This document shows, in pieces, positions 1-13,714 of a DNA stretch of 64,000 nt (the stretch's first letter is position 1; each line of letters begins with the position of its first letter). Location: NCBI GenBank assembly GCA_900708905.1, contig CAADRB010000001.1, forward strand, positions 1,132,478-1,196,477, written 5' to 3'. The notes below the pieces were generated by a model, which did not search any database, was not told the DNA's origin, and saw only the letters and a list, made by a program, of their open reading frames with translations. Both the position numbers and the translations under genes were made by a program. Source of the stretch: Hymenolepis diminuta. Taxonomy: Eukaryota; Platyhelminthes; Cestoda; Cyclophyllidea; Hymenolepididae.

Positions 1-410
1 AAATTGCAAAGAAACGACCGCATATGGCAAAGAAAAAATTTTATTTCATCAAGATAACGCACCGTGTCACAGGTCAATCAAAACAATGACAAAACTGCAT
101 GAATTGAACCTCGAATTGCTCCCACATCCACCGTATTCGCCAGATTTGGCTCCCAGCGACTACTGGCTGTTCGCAGACCTGAAAAAATGCTCGCCGGGAG
201 GAAATTTGGCACGAAGGAGAGGTTATCGCTGAAAGTGAGGCCTATTTTGAGGCAAAAGATAAATTATTCTACAAAAGTGGTATTGAAATGTTAGAGCGGC
301 GCTGGAATGATTGCGTTGCTCTTGATGAAGATTACGTTGATGAATAAAGCTAATTTTGAAACAAAAAACTATGTTTTCTTTGCTAGGCCCGGGACTTTTC
401 AGCCCATGTA
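1..410 (+). mobile_element. Mariner-family transposon remnant, 3' end of transposase plus probable terminal repeat
   Basis: The open frame visible from the window edge to 232 encodes the C-terminal catalytic half of a mariner transposase. It includes HQDNAPCH (from 47), with the second catalytic Asp, and the YSPDLAPSDYWLF block (about 140-175), which contains the third Asp of the mariner DD34D triad. Beyond this the frame is broken. A block starting MLAGRKFGT continues in another frame from 187, and a third frame from about 222 carries the remaining C-terminus to a TAA at 345-347. At least two small indels are therefore needed, so this is a dead copy. The segment 372-410, ending in CTTTTCAGCCCATG followed by TA, has the look of a mariner 3' terminal inverted repeat next to its TA target. 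The 5' part lies outside the window, so the matching repeat cannot be checked. Confidence 0.88.
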
Positions 411-3400
411 TTAGAACACTCGACGCGTCAACTTACTTAGTCCAACTCGATGTATGATCCGAATATTCAACTACCGGTAATTACCTGACCTAACCAAGTT
501 ATTTCAAATTCTAAAGAATATCTAAACATTCCATAAACCCACACAATATCCGCTGCGTCTATCCCATTTGCTTTCTGCTGTAACCGAGGTATCCGCTGGA
601 AAATAGAAACCACTCCATTTCTCTAAGTCTCCTCTCTCTTTTGGAAGATTAATGTGCGTATGCCCTAACGAATGAATCTTTCTTTTGTATATTTATGTTA
701 TCATAGTGAAGTTAGAAGAAGACAGGTATAACCCGCAAAAATAGAACCCAAAATCAAATATCTAGCTCGACATTCTATTCAAATAAGCGAATTAAAGCTA
801 CAACAGAGAGGAAATAGTTTTGGGAAAGGGTAAAGCGATTTGTTACAGGGAAGTGAGCTAAATAAATTTTATAGTCTTAGCCTGAAGAATATATACTGTA
901 ACTCTTCAAGCGATCACTTGAAAAAGGTCGCAGTGATTTCGATATCAACATTGAGGATGACATTCTGAGATGCGCCGTTCCACCCATTCTTGTCGTTTAT
1001 ATGACATAGAACAATCGGAAATTAGACACTGGAATTCATTGTTGATCATTGCACCAAAGAATCAGTGTTCCAGTTGGTTGTGCACAAGCAGAGTTCTTTT
1101 TCAGTAAATATTCGCATACGGATGGCAGCTCGCAATTCACTATTTTTGCACGGATTCTTTCATGATGGAGATTTCCAGTATAAGGGATCGGAATTGACGC
1201 CGTTGGCTATTTTAACCATGACGGCCCAGTCAAATCAAAAACTTACTTGGCACTTTCATCACTCTGTATAAGCCTATTATTTAATTTCTATTGAAATCTG
1301 ATGACTCAAAAGAAGCTTTAGAGTGAGAGAATTGGAAGGACTTTCATAGCAAAACAAAGTCAAATTCTTTTTCGCTCAAGTTCGACCGCAGGATTTACTA
1401 GAGGAATCCGCTGAGCAAGCCTCTCACCTGCCAAAGCTCTGTAATGGCGTGATTCTGGAATCAGTCTTCTCGCCTTAAGTCTGCCACCTAACATCCTTAG
1501 CACTATTGTAGAATGTTTGTAACAGAGGACTGATTCTAAGAAGATCTCTTTGAAGCAAGATCTCTTGGTTTTATACTTTTGTTGATAATAACATACATTT
1601 TAAAATGGGTCTAAGTCTTAAAAGTTGCCGCTTGGCTCCAGGGATTTTGCAAGTCATAGTTTTATTGACTGCCTCATCAGGATTGATTTGCAACCGCAGA
1701 TATGCAAGCGTTTACCTTTTGAATTCTCCTGTTTCCAATAGGTAGTCATTTCAAATATATGTATCTCCTCCCGCATATATTCATACAGTCTTACCAATAG
1801 GAATCTCCATATCCTATTTAGCTAGAACTGGGTTGAGCTTATTTAAAAAATGTTGTGTAATACTAAAATTTCTAGTCATCATGCTCAGATCATCAGTATA
1901 CTCAATATGCCACGGGTCCAAGCTCTTCTGTGTCCGACCCTTGCAGCTTCAATTTAAGATAATCTAAGTTAGAGTAAAACTGTAAAAGTCCTTCTTTTTA
2001 ACCTTGCCGAACTCACCGTTGTATAAAATGATATTGGGTGAACCTCGAAGTCTATCCACTAGTTAAGAAAGTAATCACTTGATATTATTCGCAGTATTCT
2101 GGATCCGTTTCAAGTCAAATGCTGAATTGTTGTATTATTATTATTGCTGGAGGACTATCAAATGCCCTCTTCAGGTTCAAGAAAATCAAAACAAGAGAAC
2201 ACTATTAATCAGTAGAATTTCGGATATGCGTTCAAACGCCTAATATTGCCTGTCGGTTGACATTCGTAACCATTCCAACTTCCCGTTAGGTGTGATCTCA
2301 ATCTGCTATCGCCTACTAATGCATAAAGCACACCAATTTTATCCAAGAGATATATTCCATATAATTATTTTAATTATTTATCCCGCCTTGTTTTATTTCA
2401 TACCGAGAACGCTTCAGTATCTGTCCACTCACGGGGAGTCGGTTGAACGCCTTGCCAGCACTCATTGAAGACTCTAAACAAATGAGTGTCCAATTTTCCT
2501 CACTTCACTTTATGAACTCAGATCTTATTCCATTAGGACTTGGAGTATTAGCATTAGATGGCTTAGCTTAACAATTAATGACTCTCACATAATCACATCC
2601 GACACTAGATTGCAGGATCGGCTAAGAACAGACAGGAGATAAAAGAACTACACTCATGGAAGCCTCAAACTAGCAGACCCAACTCGTTCCTGTAAAGAAA
2701 GGTATTCAAATGTTTAATGTGTATCCTTTCTCATGAAACTTCGATTTCGGCATATCTCAGAAAATATTTGCTCGATTTCGTTATCAATTACAAGTCTCGA
2801 AATCTCCAAGATGTTGTGTATTGAGATATCTCATACATTTTTAACTCCAACTCGGACTTCATCTTACCTGCGGTTTTATTGATACCAACCCCTTATTCGC
2901 CCATTCTTATTTTTGAAATGAAGGGCCATTATCTTTGGTTGCCATTTGATGGTGTTAGGTAACTGCGAATAGTTCACTAATGAATTTTCAGGTGCCTTAT
3001 TTATAGAACATCAGTAGTAATCAATGTGTTTTCCAATTTGATCAACCCTCTAATTTATTTGTCATAGCTTTAAACAACAGCTATCTCAAGATTTTGTTCA
3101 TTAATGGCTCCATATGTCGTGTAATGCATGCTAAAAACTAATGGCTCGATACTGTTAATTGGATAATGTTGGACACATTCTGTAGCTTTCAGATTTCCAC
3201 AGGTCAATGAATATTATCCATCACTTGTCTTTTGCCAGATGGGTGACTAACTTCAAATTACATTCAAAATTACAATGTATTCATGGCGGAAAACATTTTC
3301 ATTTTAACAGCCTGTTTTAATCATTTTTCTGATTTGATGAAATTTGCATAACGCATTTTAAGTATATTTCGACGCCACAATTAAGTAACTCCTCTAGACC

Positions 3401-6400
3401 GTTATAATTCGCTAATTGTCCTGTTGAAGGCGGCTATGAAATCATTGTTCATGATTGTTAATCAATTGGTTGCATAACTGAAATTAATCTTTACATCAAA
3501 ACTTCCCCGAATCAGTTTCCCAAAGTTTCAGCAATATACAATTATTCTGTGACAATGCGCAAAAAATGGTGAGAATTAGGAGTTTGAAAGTTGTTAATCA
3601 TACAGCATGAACAGAGCACAGTGTGTGAAAATTTTACCTCTTCATTGGTAAGAACATTTTTAAACATATGTGAATTAAATTATTTTCATATTTAACACTA
3701 GTTAATAAAGAAGACAAGCATTTCAGTGGCAATGTTATTGAATTGTTATGATTATGAATTAAATCTTTTTCATGAATAAAATACTGTTAAATATTTAGTA
3801 AAAATTGTTATGACAATGACAGTTTATTCAAAATTTACCCTTGGAATCAGATTTTGTGAACTTATAGTTATTTAGAAAGTATTAGGCTGTAAATCAAGTA
3901 ATCTATTCTAATATCGCTGGAATTTGTAAAACAATCTTCATATTTAATATGAAAAGTCTAGAAGTTGAACACTCTCTTCCAAATTCAATTCATACATAAA
4001 ATTGGACGGATTTATTTGCCAAGATATTACTTAACTCATTTATAAGAGGCAATAATTATAATTATTTCTCCTTCATTTTCAGTCCTAGAACCTGATCATC
4101 AACTTTGCATATATTAATTTCACAGTGTTTATACTAGAAGGCAAAAAAACATTTATCTTTTGTAGAGTACAACAGATACATTGTCAATCAACTCAATGGC
4201 GTTATTCATTTTATCGATCATGACGCGTGGTTTCAGAGACTATTCAAATTTCGCAGATAAACTATTGGTTAATGTTTTGGAAATTTAGAAAAACACGTGA
4301 ATTACCGGCTAAAATTGATCCTGAATTCTATTTATGAAAAGCTATATTTGTACATCCAAAATAAATTACCAGAGCTTTACAATACCAATTTAATAAATTG
4401 AAAGTCATTAAGGACTATGTAAAAAGAAAGTCAGATAAACTTTCTATAAAACTGGTTCAAAAAACACTTTTGTTTTGCTATGAAATTCACTTCCGTAGGT
4501 TTTGAAGCTTAATTAAAAGTTGGTTTCGATTACAAAAAACCGATCACTAGTATTAATGATATATACAGTTTAAAGGCCATTTAAGTGGTATCTTCAACAA
4601 GAACAAATACGCTTTATAATAGCATTTTAGTTATGCTTTAAATGTTAAGTAGAGAATTAAAGTGAAGCTGAAGTTGATGTTCATGTTCACGGTTAAATAA
4701 AATGTTTAATATGATTCAAAAAAACCATGAAAGAAAAGTTAATCACATTTGATCAAATTGAAGACAATTTCTAGTAACTTCTACTTATTTATTAAGCTTA
4801 ATATGAGGTTTTCACACATTTATTCTTAACTTCGTCCGAAATTAGGGTCTTATCACTGTCTAAATATATGCAAATTGTGTTTCCTTCACGGTTTAATATA
4901 AAATTTGCAGGTCAAAAATGGATGAACAACTGCATTTTTAAATCCATTTAACACATACACTTCATAAAAACATTTCTCACTGAGTTTTCTCACAAAAAGT
5001 TAATTGTCGAATTTATTCATTTACTACATGCATAATCAATACTTGAGCCCTGAAGTGATTTTTAATACCTGTGTCTAAACAGTGTTAATGTAATTAACAT
5101 TATCAATAAAATTCATCAATCATTACATTCTCATAAAAATCGAATAAATAAAATGGGAATAATACAAAGAATCTTTGATTTCAACCTTGAATTGAAGCGG
5201 ATAATAGCAAAGTTGATTAGATTAACAAATTCTTCGGAGAGTAAGTGCAGACGTTTTGCCAACAAACAGAAAAAAATGGAGATCATATTATAAATGTTAA
5301 GTTTTTCCTTACATATTTCTATATTCTTGTTTTTTTCTAATCTTCCTAATAACAACGCATTAAAAAATGCTTACATTTTAATTATAATACTAATTTTGCA
5401 AACTAAACTCTCACTTTATTAAATTGGATATTATTTGAGAATACAAGACAAGAATTTTTAATTCCATTGGCTTTTAGATACGAATAGTGATAATATTCCC
5501 CAAATAAAGTCTTTTTATGCGTTTGCAGCTTAATAGCATGCATGCAGTATTTTCATTTTTTTATTATGTCGACGTGTTTGAAATGAAATCGAATCTAACT
5601 TTCCTCCGTTTTATGATTAGTCATAAAACATGTTAAAATTTACTAGGACAAAATGGAAGATCATAAATATTGTTTTCTTATTGAAAAACATATAATCAGA
5701 CAAAATTTTATCGTACATAAATTTTATGTTCACTGCGAATATATCATTTCTTATTCGTTAATTTTAAAAGGAGCTTTTATTTCTGACTCAAGAGTATAAT
5801 TAAGTTATCATGGTGAGAGCACGAGTAATTCTATAAAGATGCCTTTATATGAAAAAAGGTGCCACATAAATACTGTTTAATGATTATTAAGGTTAAGTAA
5901 ACAAACGGAACGCTAAGGTAAGACTACATTATTCGTTAATTTAAAACGGAAATGATGAAATAACTTGAAATGTAAACTAGCGTCAATATAAATTTATAAA
6001 AGCAACTATTTTACTGTCAGATTTATAATATTTGCAGTGACGAAGGCAAAGTTCAAAGTTTTTTCTTTCCAGAATATTGGAGGAACCTCGATACTTGATG
6101 CGTTTGGCACCCCGTTATTTATACATGAAGATATCATCGGGTTGAATGAGCACATTGTTTCTAGAAAATAGCTAATATTTTAGCAAATAATTTTAAATGC
6201 ATCTGAAATTCTTTTATTTGCAATGCATTGGAGCATTTGTAAATTGTGACGTTGGATGGATGATAGTAAATGTTTCGTATTGAAAGAGTAACACACATGG
6301 TTTTGGTGCATATGAACATTTATTTTTAAAAATAGAAATGGTGAAAATAAGATTTAAAAAATTTCTCACTTAAAAGCGATAATATAAGATACAACTATCA

Positions 6401-8670
6401 TTACGTTTAAAAATTTTCCTTTAATCTCTAAGAGAATTTACATAAAATAAAAATAAATAAATTTACAAAAAGCATCATCTTCTATCCTCTCCATTAAGTC
6501 AACCTTAATTAACAAGAAGGGCTTTCTGACCAACTCAGAATCCCATTTTACTAATGTCCTTGAATTGGCAGGATATGGCGATGACAAAAGAATTTTAGAT
6601 CCTCGCACAGTAAGAAACTGAAGCAGAACAAGTTGAGGAACACATTAATGAAAATATATGTCTTAAATAATTAATATTTTATAAAAATCGAGAGAATTCA
6701 TTTTCAATTAAACCTTGTACAAGGAAATGCAGTTAAATGTACACAATGATCAAAAATATATAGAACACTGACAGAAAAACAGTCCTCAGTAGTCTCAGGA
6801 ACAAATTAGTATCCGATTTTGCAAGAACAGATTTTAATTATATTATATCTCCTTAATTAAAATAGTTTTTCAATGAAGGCTAATACCGAAATAGTGTTTT
6901 AGATAGAGAAAATAACACTATTACAAGCATCTGAGGCGTTAAGTGTTTTCAAATCGAGGTTAATTTTAATTGACCGATACCCTTCAGTGAGTAAAGCGTT
7001 CATGAGACAACATGATTCATCTCTTTTGAAATAAAAGCTCCAAGTGTAACTTTGTTACTCATAAATAAAGTAAAAGAATTCCTTTCTTTAATCGTTTCTG
7101 AATTTTTGCCGCAATAAGTAGAAAAATTATACAATGAGTGAATCATTAAACCACCCGAATGAAAGCAATATCATTTATTAATTTTTGTTCTCTTTTTGAA
7201 ACCTCATGTAGGCGCGTGTAAAATAAACAATTACCAAAACCGCAGATGGTTGCATTTAGCGTCACATAGATTTTTTAGTATTGTAAAATTTAAAAATAAT
7301 GTCCAAACATAAATTTTCCCAATCAAACTATTTAAATGACTTTCGCTCTCACCACTTGTTCGGCAAATATTGTTTTATTTGCCAGTAGGTAATTGAAAAG
7401 TCATAAATAGTGACAAGATATGATGCATGCTTTTAAGTTCCTGAAATACGACACTGATGAGACCGCAGGTGCACTTTCCATTATATTATTACAACCCATA
7501 GCAATACAGAAAAATTTACAGTTTCCCGCTGCCGGATAGCAACTATAATCGGGTGAGTAAATATCAAAAAGGAATTTATGGCTTTAAAATACAGGATACT
7601 CACTAATTCATGATCAAAGATTCAAATTTCATAATTTCTTCTCTGAATCACAGATCAAATTCTTTTCCGCAATCCCAAATGCTATCAAATTGATTGTTTA
7701 ATTATTATGCCACTTCAAATTAATTCTTTCAAAGACTGAAAATCAGCATGACCTTAAGCAATTAGTACGTTTATGTTTTATGTTAATAAGTTGTGGCATT
7801 TTGGTTCATGAATTTAAATACTAAATTCACAAAATTTCAACATTTTTAATTAAAATGTGCGGTAAATAGGGTGTGTTTCAAAAAACTATATACTCACTAA
7901 ATATTATAATAGCTACTTAAAATGAGTACTATGTTATAGTACGCTATACTACAAAATATTGTATTAGCAAACATATCTCCAAATGGATTTAAGAAGTTCC
8001 ACTTTAGGGTATGATTGTGTTTGCTGACTTCCTAATCTGCCAATGTGGATCTTTGAAGTTCGAAAGTTGGTGGAGATTGGTGTATTGCAACCATTTTTAA
8101 GCTGACAGCTACCGTCAAATAATAAATAAAGAAAATAAATACAAATGAGTAAAAATAAAAGATGAAGTGGATTTTAAGCTTCAAATATTTTGTAACTAAA
8201 ACAATTTGTCATTCATATTTCAGTGTTGAGAAGACAAAATATTGGAAGAACTGAATGATTGTTGACAGATTCTATTAAATTATAAAACAAACATAGTTAT
8301 ATAACTTAAATGAGTAGAATTCCCTAAAGTAATTGTCAGTCCCGTAAGAAAACATCAAATATTTATTTATACGATTAGCCCATTCATTCACTACCTAGAT
8401 CTACCAAGACAATATTAAGAGGTTGCCAAGCTGCCTAATGTGCAGATAAATAATTAACCGACGGCTTTAATCCTTATAGCAATTGAGTGGTTATATAGCA
8501 ACAAGTAAGTAATTAAAGAAATATGTAGTGAAATTTTATTTATGAAGTAGCGAGTTGCCATTCATTTCTTTGCTATAATACTTAGAGGAATAAGTACTGT
8601 TATTTTTGCTGATTTCTCAAAAGGTCATTTAAAGCTCATTGAAATCTGTGAATAGCATTTCCCACATATG

Positions 8671-8687
8671 TATATATATATATATAT
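8671..8687. repeat. (TA)n microsatellite
   Basis: Uninterrupted alternating TA of about 8 units, preceded by CATATG. Confidence 0.9.
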
Positions 8688-11600
8688 CGTCTTGAATGCC
8701 TTTGTTTTTTATGGGAATCCATACTTGAAGTTGATAGTTACTCCTATGGAACAGCGATTTCATTAATATTGCTCAAACCCTAGCTTCCTTTCCGCAAAAA
8801 AGCTAGTATACGATTAGGAGACTTGCATTTGCCATCTTAGTCTGAATTTTCTTAACATGAGGCCATATCTTCTAAGAGTGGAAATTCAACTTCGTTGGGG
8901 GTCTGAGTCATGACAGATCAATCAAACCAAAGATATCAAGTATGTTTTTTTCTTATTAAGCCTTCGTCGCTTTAAAGTTTACAAAATTGATAACTGGGAA
9001 CAAAATAGGGCAGAGACAACCTTGAAGAAGCTGTCTGGTGAAATAAGCCCTGTGTATTCTCTTTATCAATAATAAGCATGCTTAGTAAATGAGGATAATT
9101 TCATGGAAATCTGCAAAAGAGAAATAGAAGAAAGTTCTAACTCATTTTTCATTCTGAATAAAAGATCTCAGATGAAGGATAAACTCAAAGATATAAGATC
9201 ACAACAAAATTTTTCGAGTCGATAAATTACCTTTTAGTTCGTGTTAATGACTCATTCTTTAACTATGCAGAATTCACCCAAAAATTACTATGGACAAATC
9301 TTTTGTGACTTCCCCAAGAACAAGCATATTATTAAATATACTAGAGGCGAATTTGAAATTCCTCAAACAGCAGACTCCGAATTAATAAGTTCCTAAGACT
9401 TTCAGACATCAGATAACGGCAATACATGGATTTATTTTACAACGATTATTCATTCACGATTAAAATACAAAGTCATCAAAATCACGTGATTTTCAAATCA
9501 TAGGTCTCGGATTCAATTTTTGGAATTAAAAAATTGTAAAAATTAAAAGAAGATTAATTGATCCATTGATCAATAAAGTACTGGCAGAATGTATGGCAAC
9601 ATTTACTTCAGAATTAATCCTTTCTCCATGTATATGGTATTGCATTTACATAACTACAAAAGATATCTACTGTATTTTTTACTTATATTCACAGAGCTTG
9701 CTGTATCTTAGCGCCTGAAATTATGCTAAATCATGGCATTTTGCTGAAACAATAGTACAAATCTTAAATAAATTCCGACACCTCAAAAGGGGTATAAAAA
9801 ACATTTAATAGTTAATTTATATCATTGATATTTTAAGCAAGTTGGCAAAGACATTCCAATAAATATTTCACAATTAGTTGTCCAATTACCCCAATGAATA
9901 AGAATTGCATTTAATTAACACTAAATTAAGTTCGAAATTTTCTCTTTGCTTTTTAAATGAATTATTGTGGAAGAAGTTTTCAATAATTGAACATGACTTT
10001 TCAAAATGAAGTTTGAAGGCAAACATAAAAGAAAAATAATCCGAGCTTTTAACTCTCACCAAAAGGGATTTTCTTTCGGATGTGAATTTATCGCAAAGGT
10101 TTTTGGAATAGCAAATAATCCCTTTGGCGAATGGATTATATAAAAATTGCTTGAAAGTTTACTTCTTTAAGAGAAGAGCCTAGTCAGAGAACTAACAGCC
10201 TTACTGTGCTTGGATCCTTAAATCGTCAGGATGTTTGTTCGGCCTCATCAAAATACTAATTTCACGATTTTATAAGGATCTACAGCCTTCCCCTTGGCAC
10301 AATTTAAGAACTATTCGTCTAGAGACTATAAGGGTTTATTAATAGATTGATTATTGATTGCCTTTTTATTGAATTCTAATTTCATGCTTTTATTTAAGGG
10401 TAGATGACAATTAATCTCAGCGCTAAAAATTTCAAGATCAATTATCAAATAGTGTAAGGATTGCCTGTTACTCCGCGATTTTAGTGAGTAGTTTAGGCGA
10501 GTGAACCAAAAACTAGGTATGCCGATATTGTTTTAAAAACCTGAGTTTATGAGAACGTATCCGATTAATGAGTTAAATACGGTGTGAAACGGCTGACAAG
10601 AGGCCGATAATAAATTCAGGACATCACGAATTTTATTTAATTTGATTTGGAAAGAATTAGGCTGTCCGTATTTTTATATTGAAAAGAGTGCATTTCGTAT
10701 GATCTCCCAGGTACGTGGTCAAGATAATGCCCACAACGCTGAGGATTTACTTATCGGGTGAGTCAACTGCATCTTTGGTCGTACAACATAAATTTATTTG
10801 AATCCGTTTGAAAATGGAATTAATGAATTACTTGACATATTTAAGCTCATTTTAATTATGTATATTCTCGTTCAATAGGCAGCAAATCCAAGAAATTTTT
10901 TTTTTGTTTTTCAGTATTTATCTGACTGTGTAATTCACCGGTAAAAACGAACAGCGGCTTCAATAATAATCTCCTCTACGACCTAAACACGCACACACGC
11001 TCTATATCAAAATGATTTTGAAATAGGAAATAAAAAGTTGATTTCCAATAGTATTTCGGATACAAATGATGGCAATTTTATGGATACTCAAATCTATTTG
11101 GCAGCTCGCAGATTAATTGCTCAAAAACGGTCTTTAAATTTCTATTTATGATGATTTTATTAAATACATATTTGCACTTCTGTTTAATTTCTAAAATTAC
11201 ATAAAGAAAACCAGCTATAAACCTTATTTTTTGTAGAGATATGGCGCTAAAATTTCCTTCTAATTGGAGTTTAGATTTCTGCAAAAAAGTACTAAGGGAT
11301 GCATTGATAATTTGGGAAATGAATGAGAACTTTTAAAGATCCCTTTCTAAAATCTGGTGAGAACGGGATACGTCAAATGAAAGACGCAGTTAAATAAAGT
11401 TGGCAATCAGAATTTTAAGGATAGAAAAAAAATTAACTGTAAGAAAAGCCTTCGTAGGCCATGATACTAATGGATAAAGCCCCAAGGCAAACAAGGTGCT
11501 TTTATCTAAAGTCTGGTCTATTAATTAGTTTGGGGAACATGATAAAATCTCTCTAATTATCTAGGATTTAGTCGAATAAAAAAATATTGTAGAAGTATTG

Positions 11601-11799
11601 TTCCAAAGAAGTAATTAATTATTCTGCCAACCTTCTATTCTCTCAGACTGATCTATTTATTTGATTTTAGAAAATCAGAAAATATCAATCTCCAAAGATT
11701 TTGTTAGTGATTATATGGTAGCACAGATACAAGACCTGAATCAATTTTAAAATAATTGACGTAAATATCGATAAAACAGGGATTAAGTGCAGGCTTCTC

Positions 11800-11945
11800 T
11801 GAACAATAAACACTGTGCTGCAAGATTATTGTTGAGGGAATAGCATCATGGAGACTCTCTGGTGAGAAGTACAAATTTTGATATCTTTTTTTATAGCCAA
11901 ACTTAGCCGGTACAGTTAGTCGTTCCACTCGCTAGATGGAACCCG
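11800..11945 (+). repeat. Dispersed repeat family 1, copy a
   Basis: Contains GTTGAGGGAATAGCATCATG then GAGACTCTCTGGTGAG, followed about 25 bases later by ATAGCCAAACTTAGCCGGTA. The same order of blocks recurs near 45995-46115, 47320-47425 and 63485-63610, and in part at 35940-36045. The copies are diverged and I see no coding content. This is probably an old non-autonomous element, class unknown. Confidence 0.5.
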
Positions 11946-13684
11946 TGATCGCCATTAATGCAGACGAGCCGCCAGCGCAAAGGAATTGCGTAACATATTA
12001 TACAAAATAATGCATCAACTCTTCTACAAACCTTAGAATATGCTCAATTATGACCGCTAAAATTCGTTCCTGTGGATTTGGTTACAGTATGAGAGATCGT
12101 TTTAAACAGATTTGAAAAGTGAGTTAGTGTAAAAATGAAACATCCAATAAATCTTATCATTTCCGAAGGATTTTATCAAGAGAGTTTCGAGTAGAAAATT
12201 AACTGAATTCATGACATCTCATTACACTTGTAAGAGAAAATGATATTAAACAATTTTATTGGTAATAGAAATATTTCAAAAAAGAACCACAATGTCTCCT
12301 GTCGGTAAAACATTGACGATGTAAAAATATTTATCGAAGGATGATTACCAAATATCTGCAAAACTTTTAAAAGGATGTCGAGTTTGAAATAATATTATAG
12401 CCACATGGTAAGTGATATTAAAAACAAATACGGTCAGTTTATAATTGCTGAAATTGCAGATACTAAAATAAAATAACGAATCAACAAGTTTAACGATATT
12501 TATCGGATTCAAAATTTAATAAAAAGTAAATAGAACATATGAAAATGAAACAATCAAAGGCGCCTTGTCAACCCTTCTCATAAATCAAAATTTTCCGAAA
12601 GGGGATGAGTGAAAATAAGCACGCTGTGAAAGGAATATAACAAAAGAAAACGAAAGTTATGTTAAATTGTATTCACCAGGATGCCAACAGTTCAAAAATT
12701 CCTTTCATATTTTGTAAGTGATTATTAAAATAATTCAATACAACCTAGGCCATTATTTTCTTTTGGTTAAAGTCTGTTAAAAAGGGCAATATTATTATTA
12801 CAGTTATGTGAAATTAGATCAATTCCAGGAACATTAACATTAAAAGAGCTATTTTGAGACATTTTCAGGGACACGACCTTCGCCAATTAATAATTTGCAA
12901 AACAGTAAGACCATATATTTTATTGCCCACTATTTACTAATTAAGACCTCATTCCTAATTAAAGAAACAAGAGATCCGAGATCAATTTAAAACCGTTCTC
13001 CCGAAATACTCAATATTTATGATTTAGATATTGATCGCCGGACATCCATGTGCAAACAGATTTGCTTGTCAGCAAATTAATTTTTCTCTAAATTCATTGA
13101 TGGACTCATGTGCTTTCTCTTAGGTAAGTCGAAGAACTTGTAAGAGGATGCAAATGAATCAACATGACACTAGAAGGTATTTAATTAAATCAACTGGTCA
13201 ACAGAAATCACGGATCGAATCGCAAAAATGGAATATTGGATACTCTAAAGTGAATTAGAATGGATAAATTAAGGCATTCAAGATTTATCTTAATATGCTT
13301 GATCAGTCACTGGGTGATTTTCCAATGTCGTGTAGTCAGATACTATTTAATTGCTCTAATAAATTTTTAAAGCTCGACAATAAAATAGCTTCAGTCTGCT
13401 TTATGATCGTCAAAGAAGCCGCTTTCGCTCCTATATATAGATGAAAACGCAGAACGAATTTTATAATTTTCGGATAATATGCAGCGTCAGCAGATTGAAT
13501 TATTAAATTAAACAGATATGTGTTTAAGTTTCAATCGGATTTCGCCCGCATTTGAAGAAAAATTTAGGCCTAAAACTTTGTGAACCTAAAAGGTTAGTGT
13601 ACTTATTTAATTGTGAGTTCGTGCGAAAATGAAGCAGTCCAGCAGTTCTTGTCTATTTAATAATTTCTCCAAATTTTAGACATC

Positions 13685-13714
13685 TTCTTCTCTCTCGCTC
13701 TCGCTCTCTCTCTC
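13685..13714. repeat. CT-rich microsatellite
   Basis: A pyrimidine run of CT dinucleotides interrupted by two CG steps. Confidence 0.85.
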
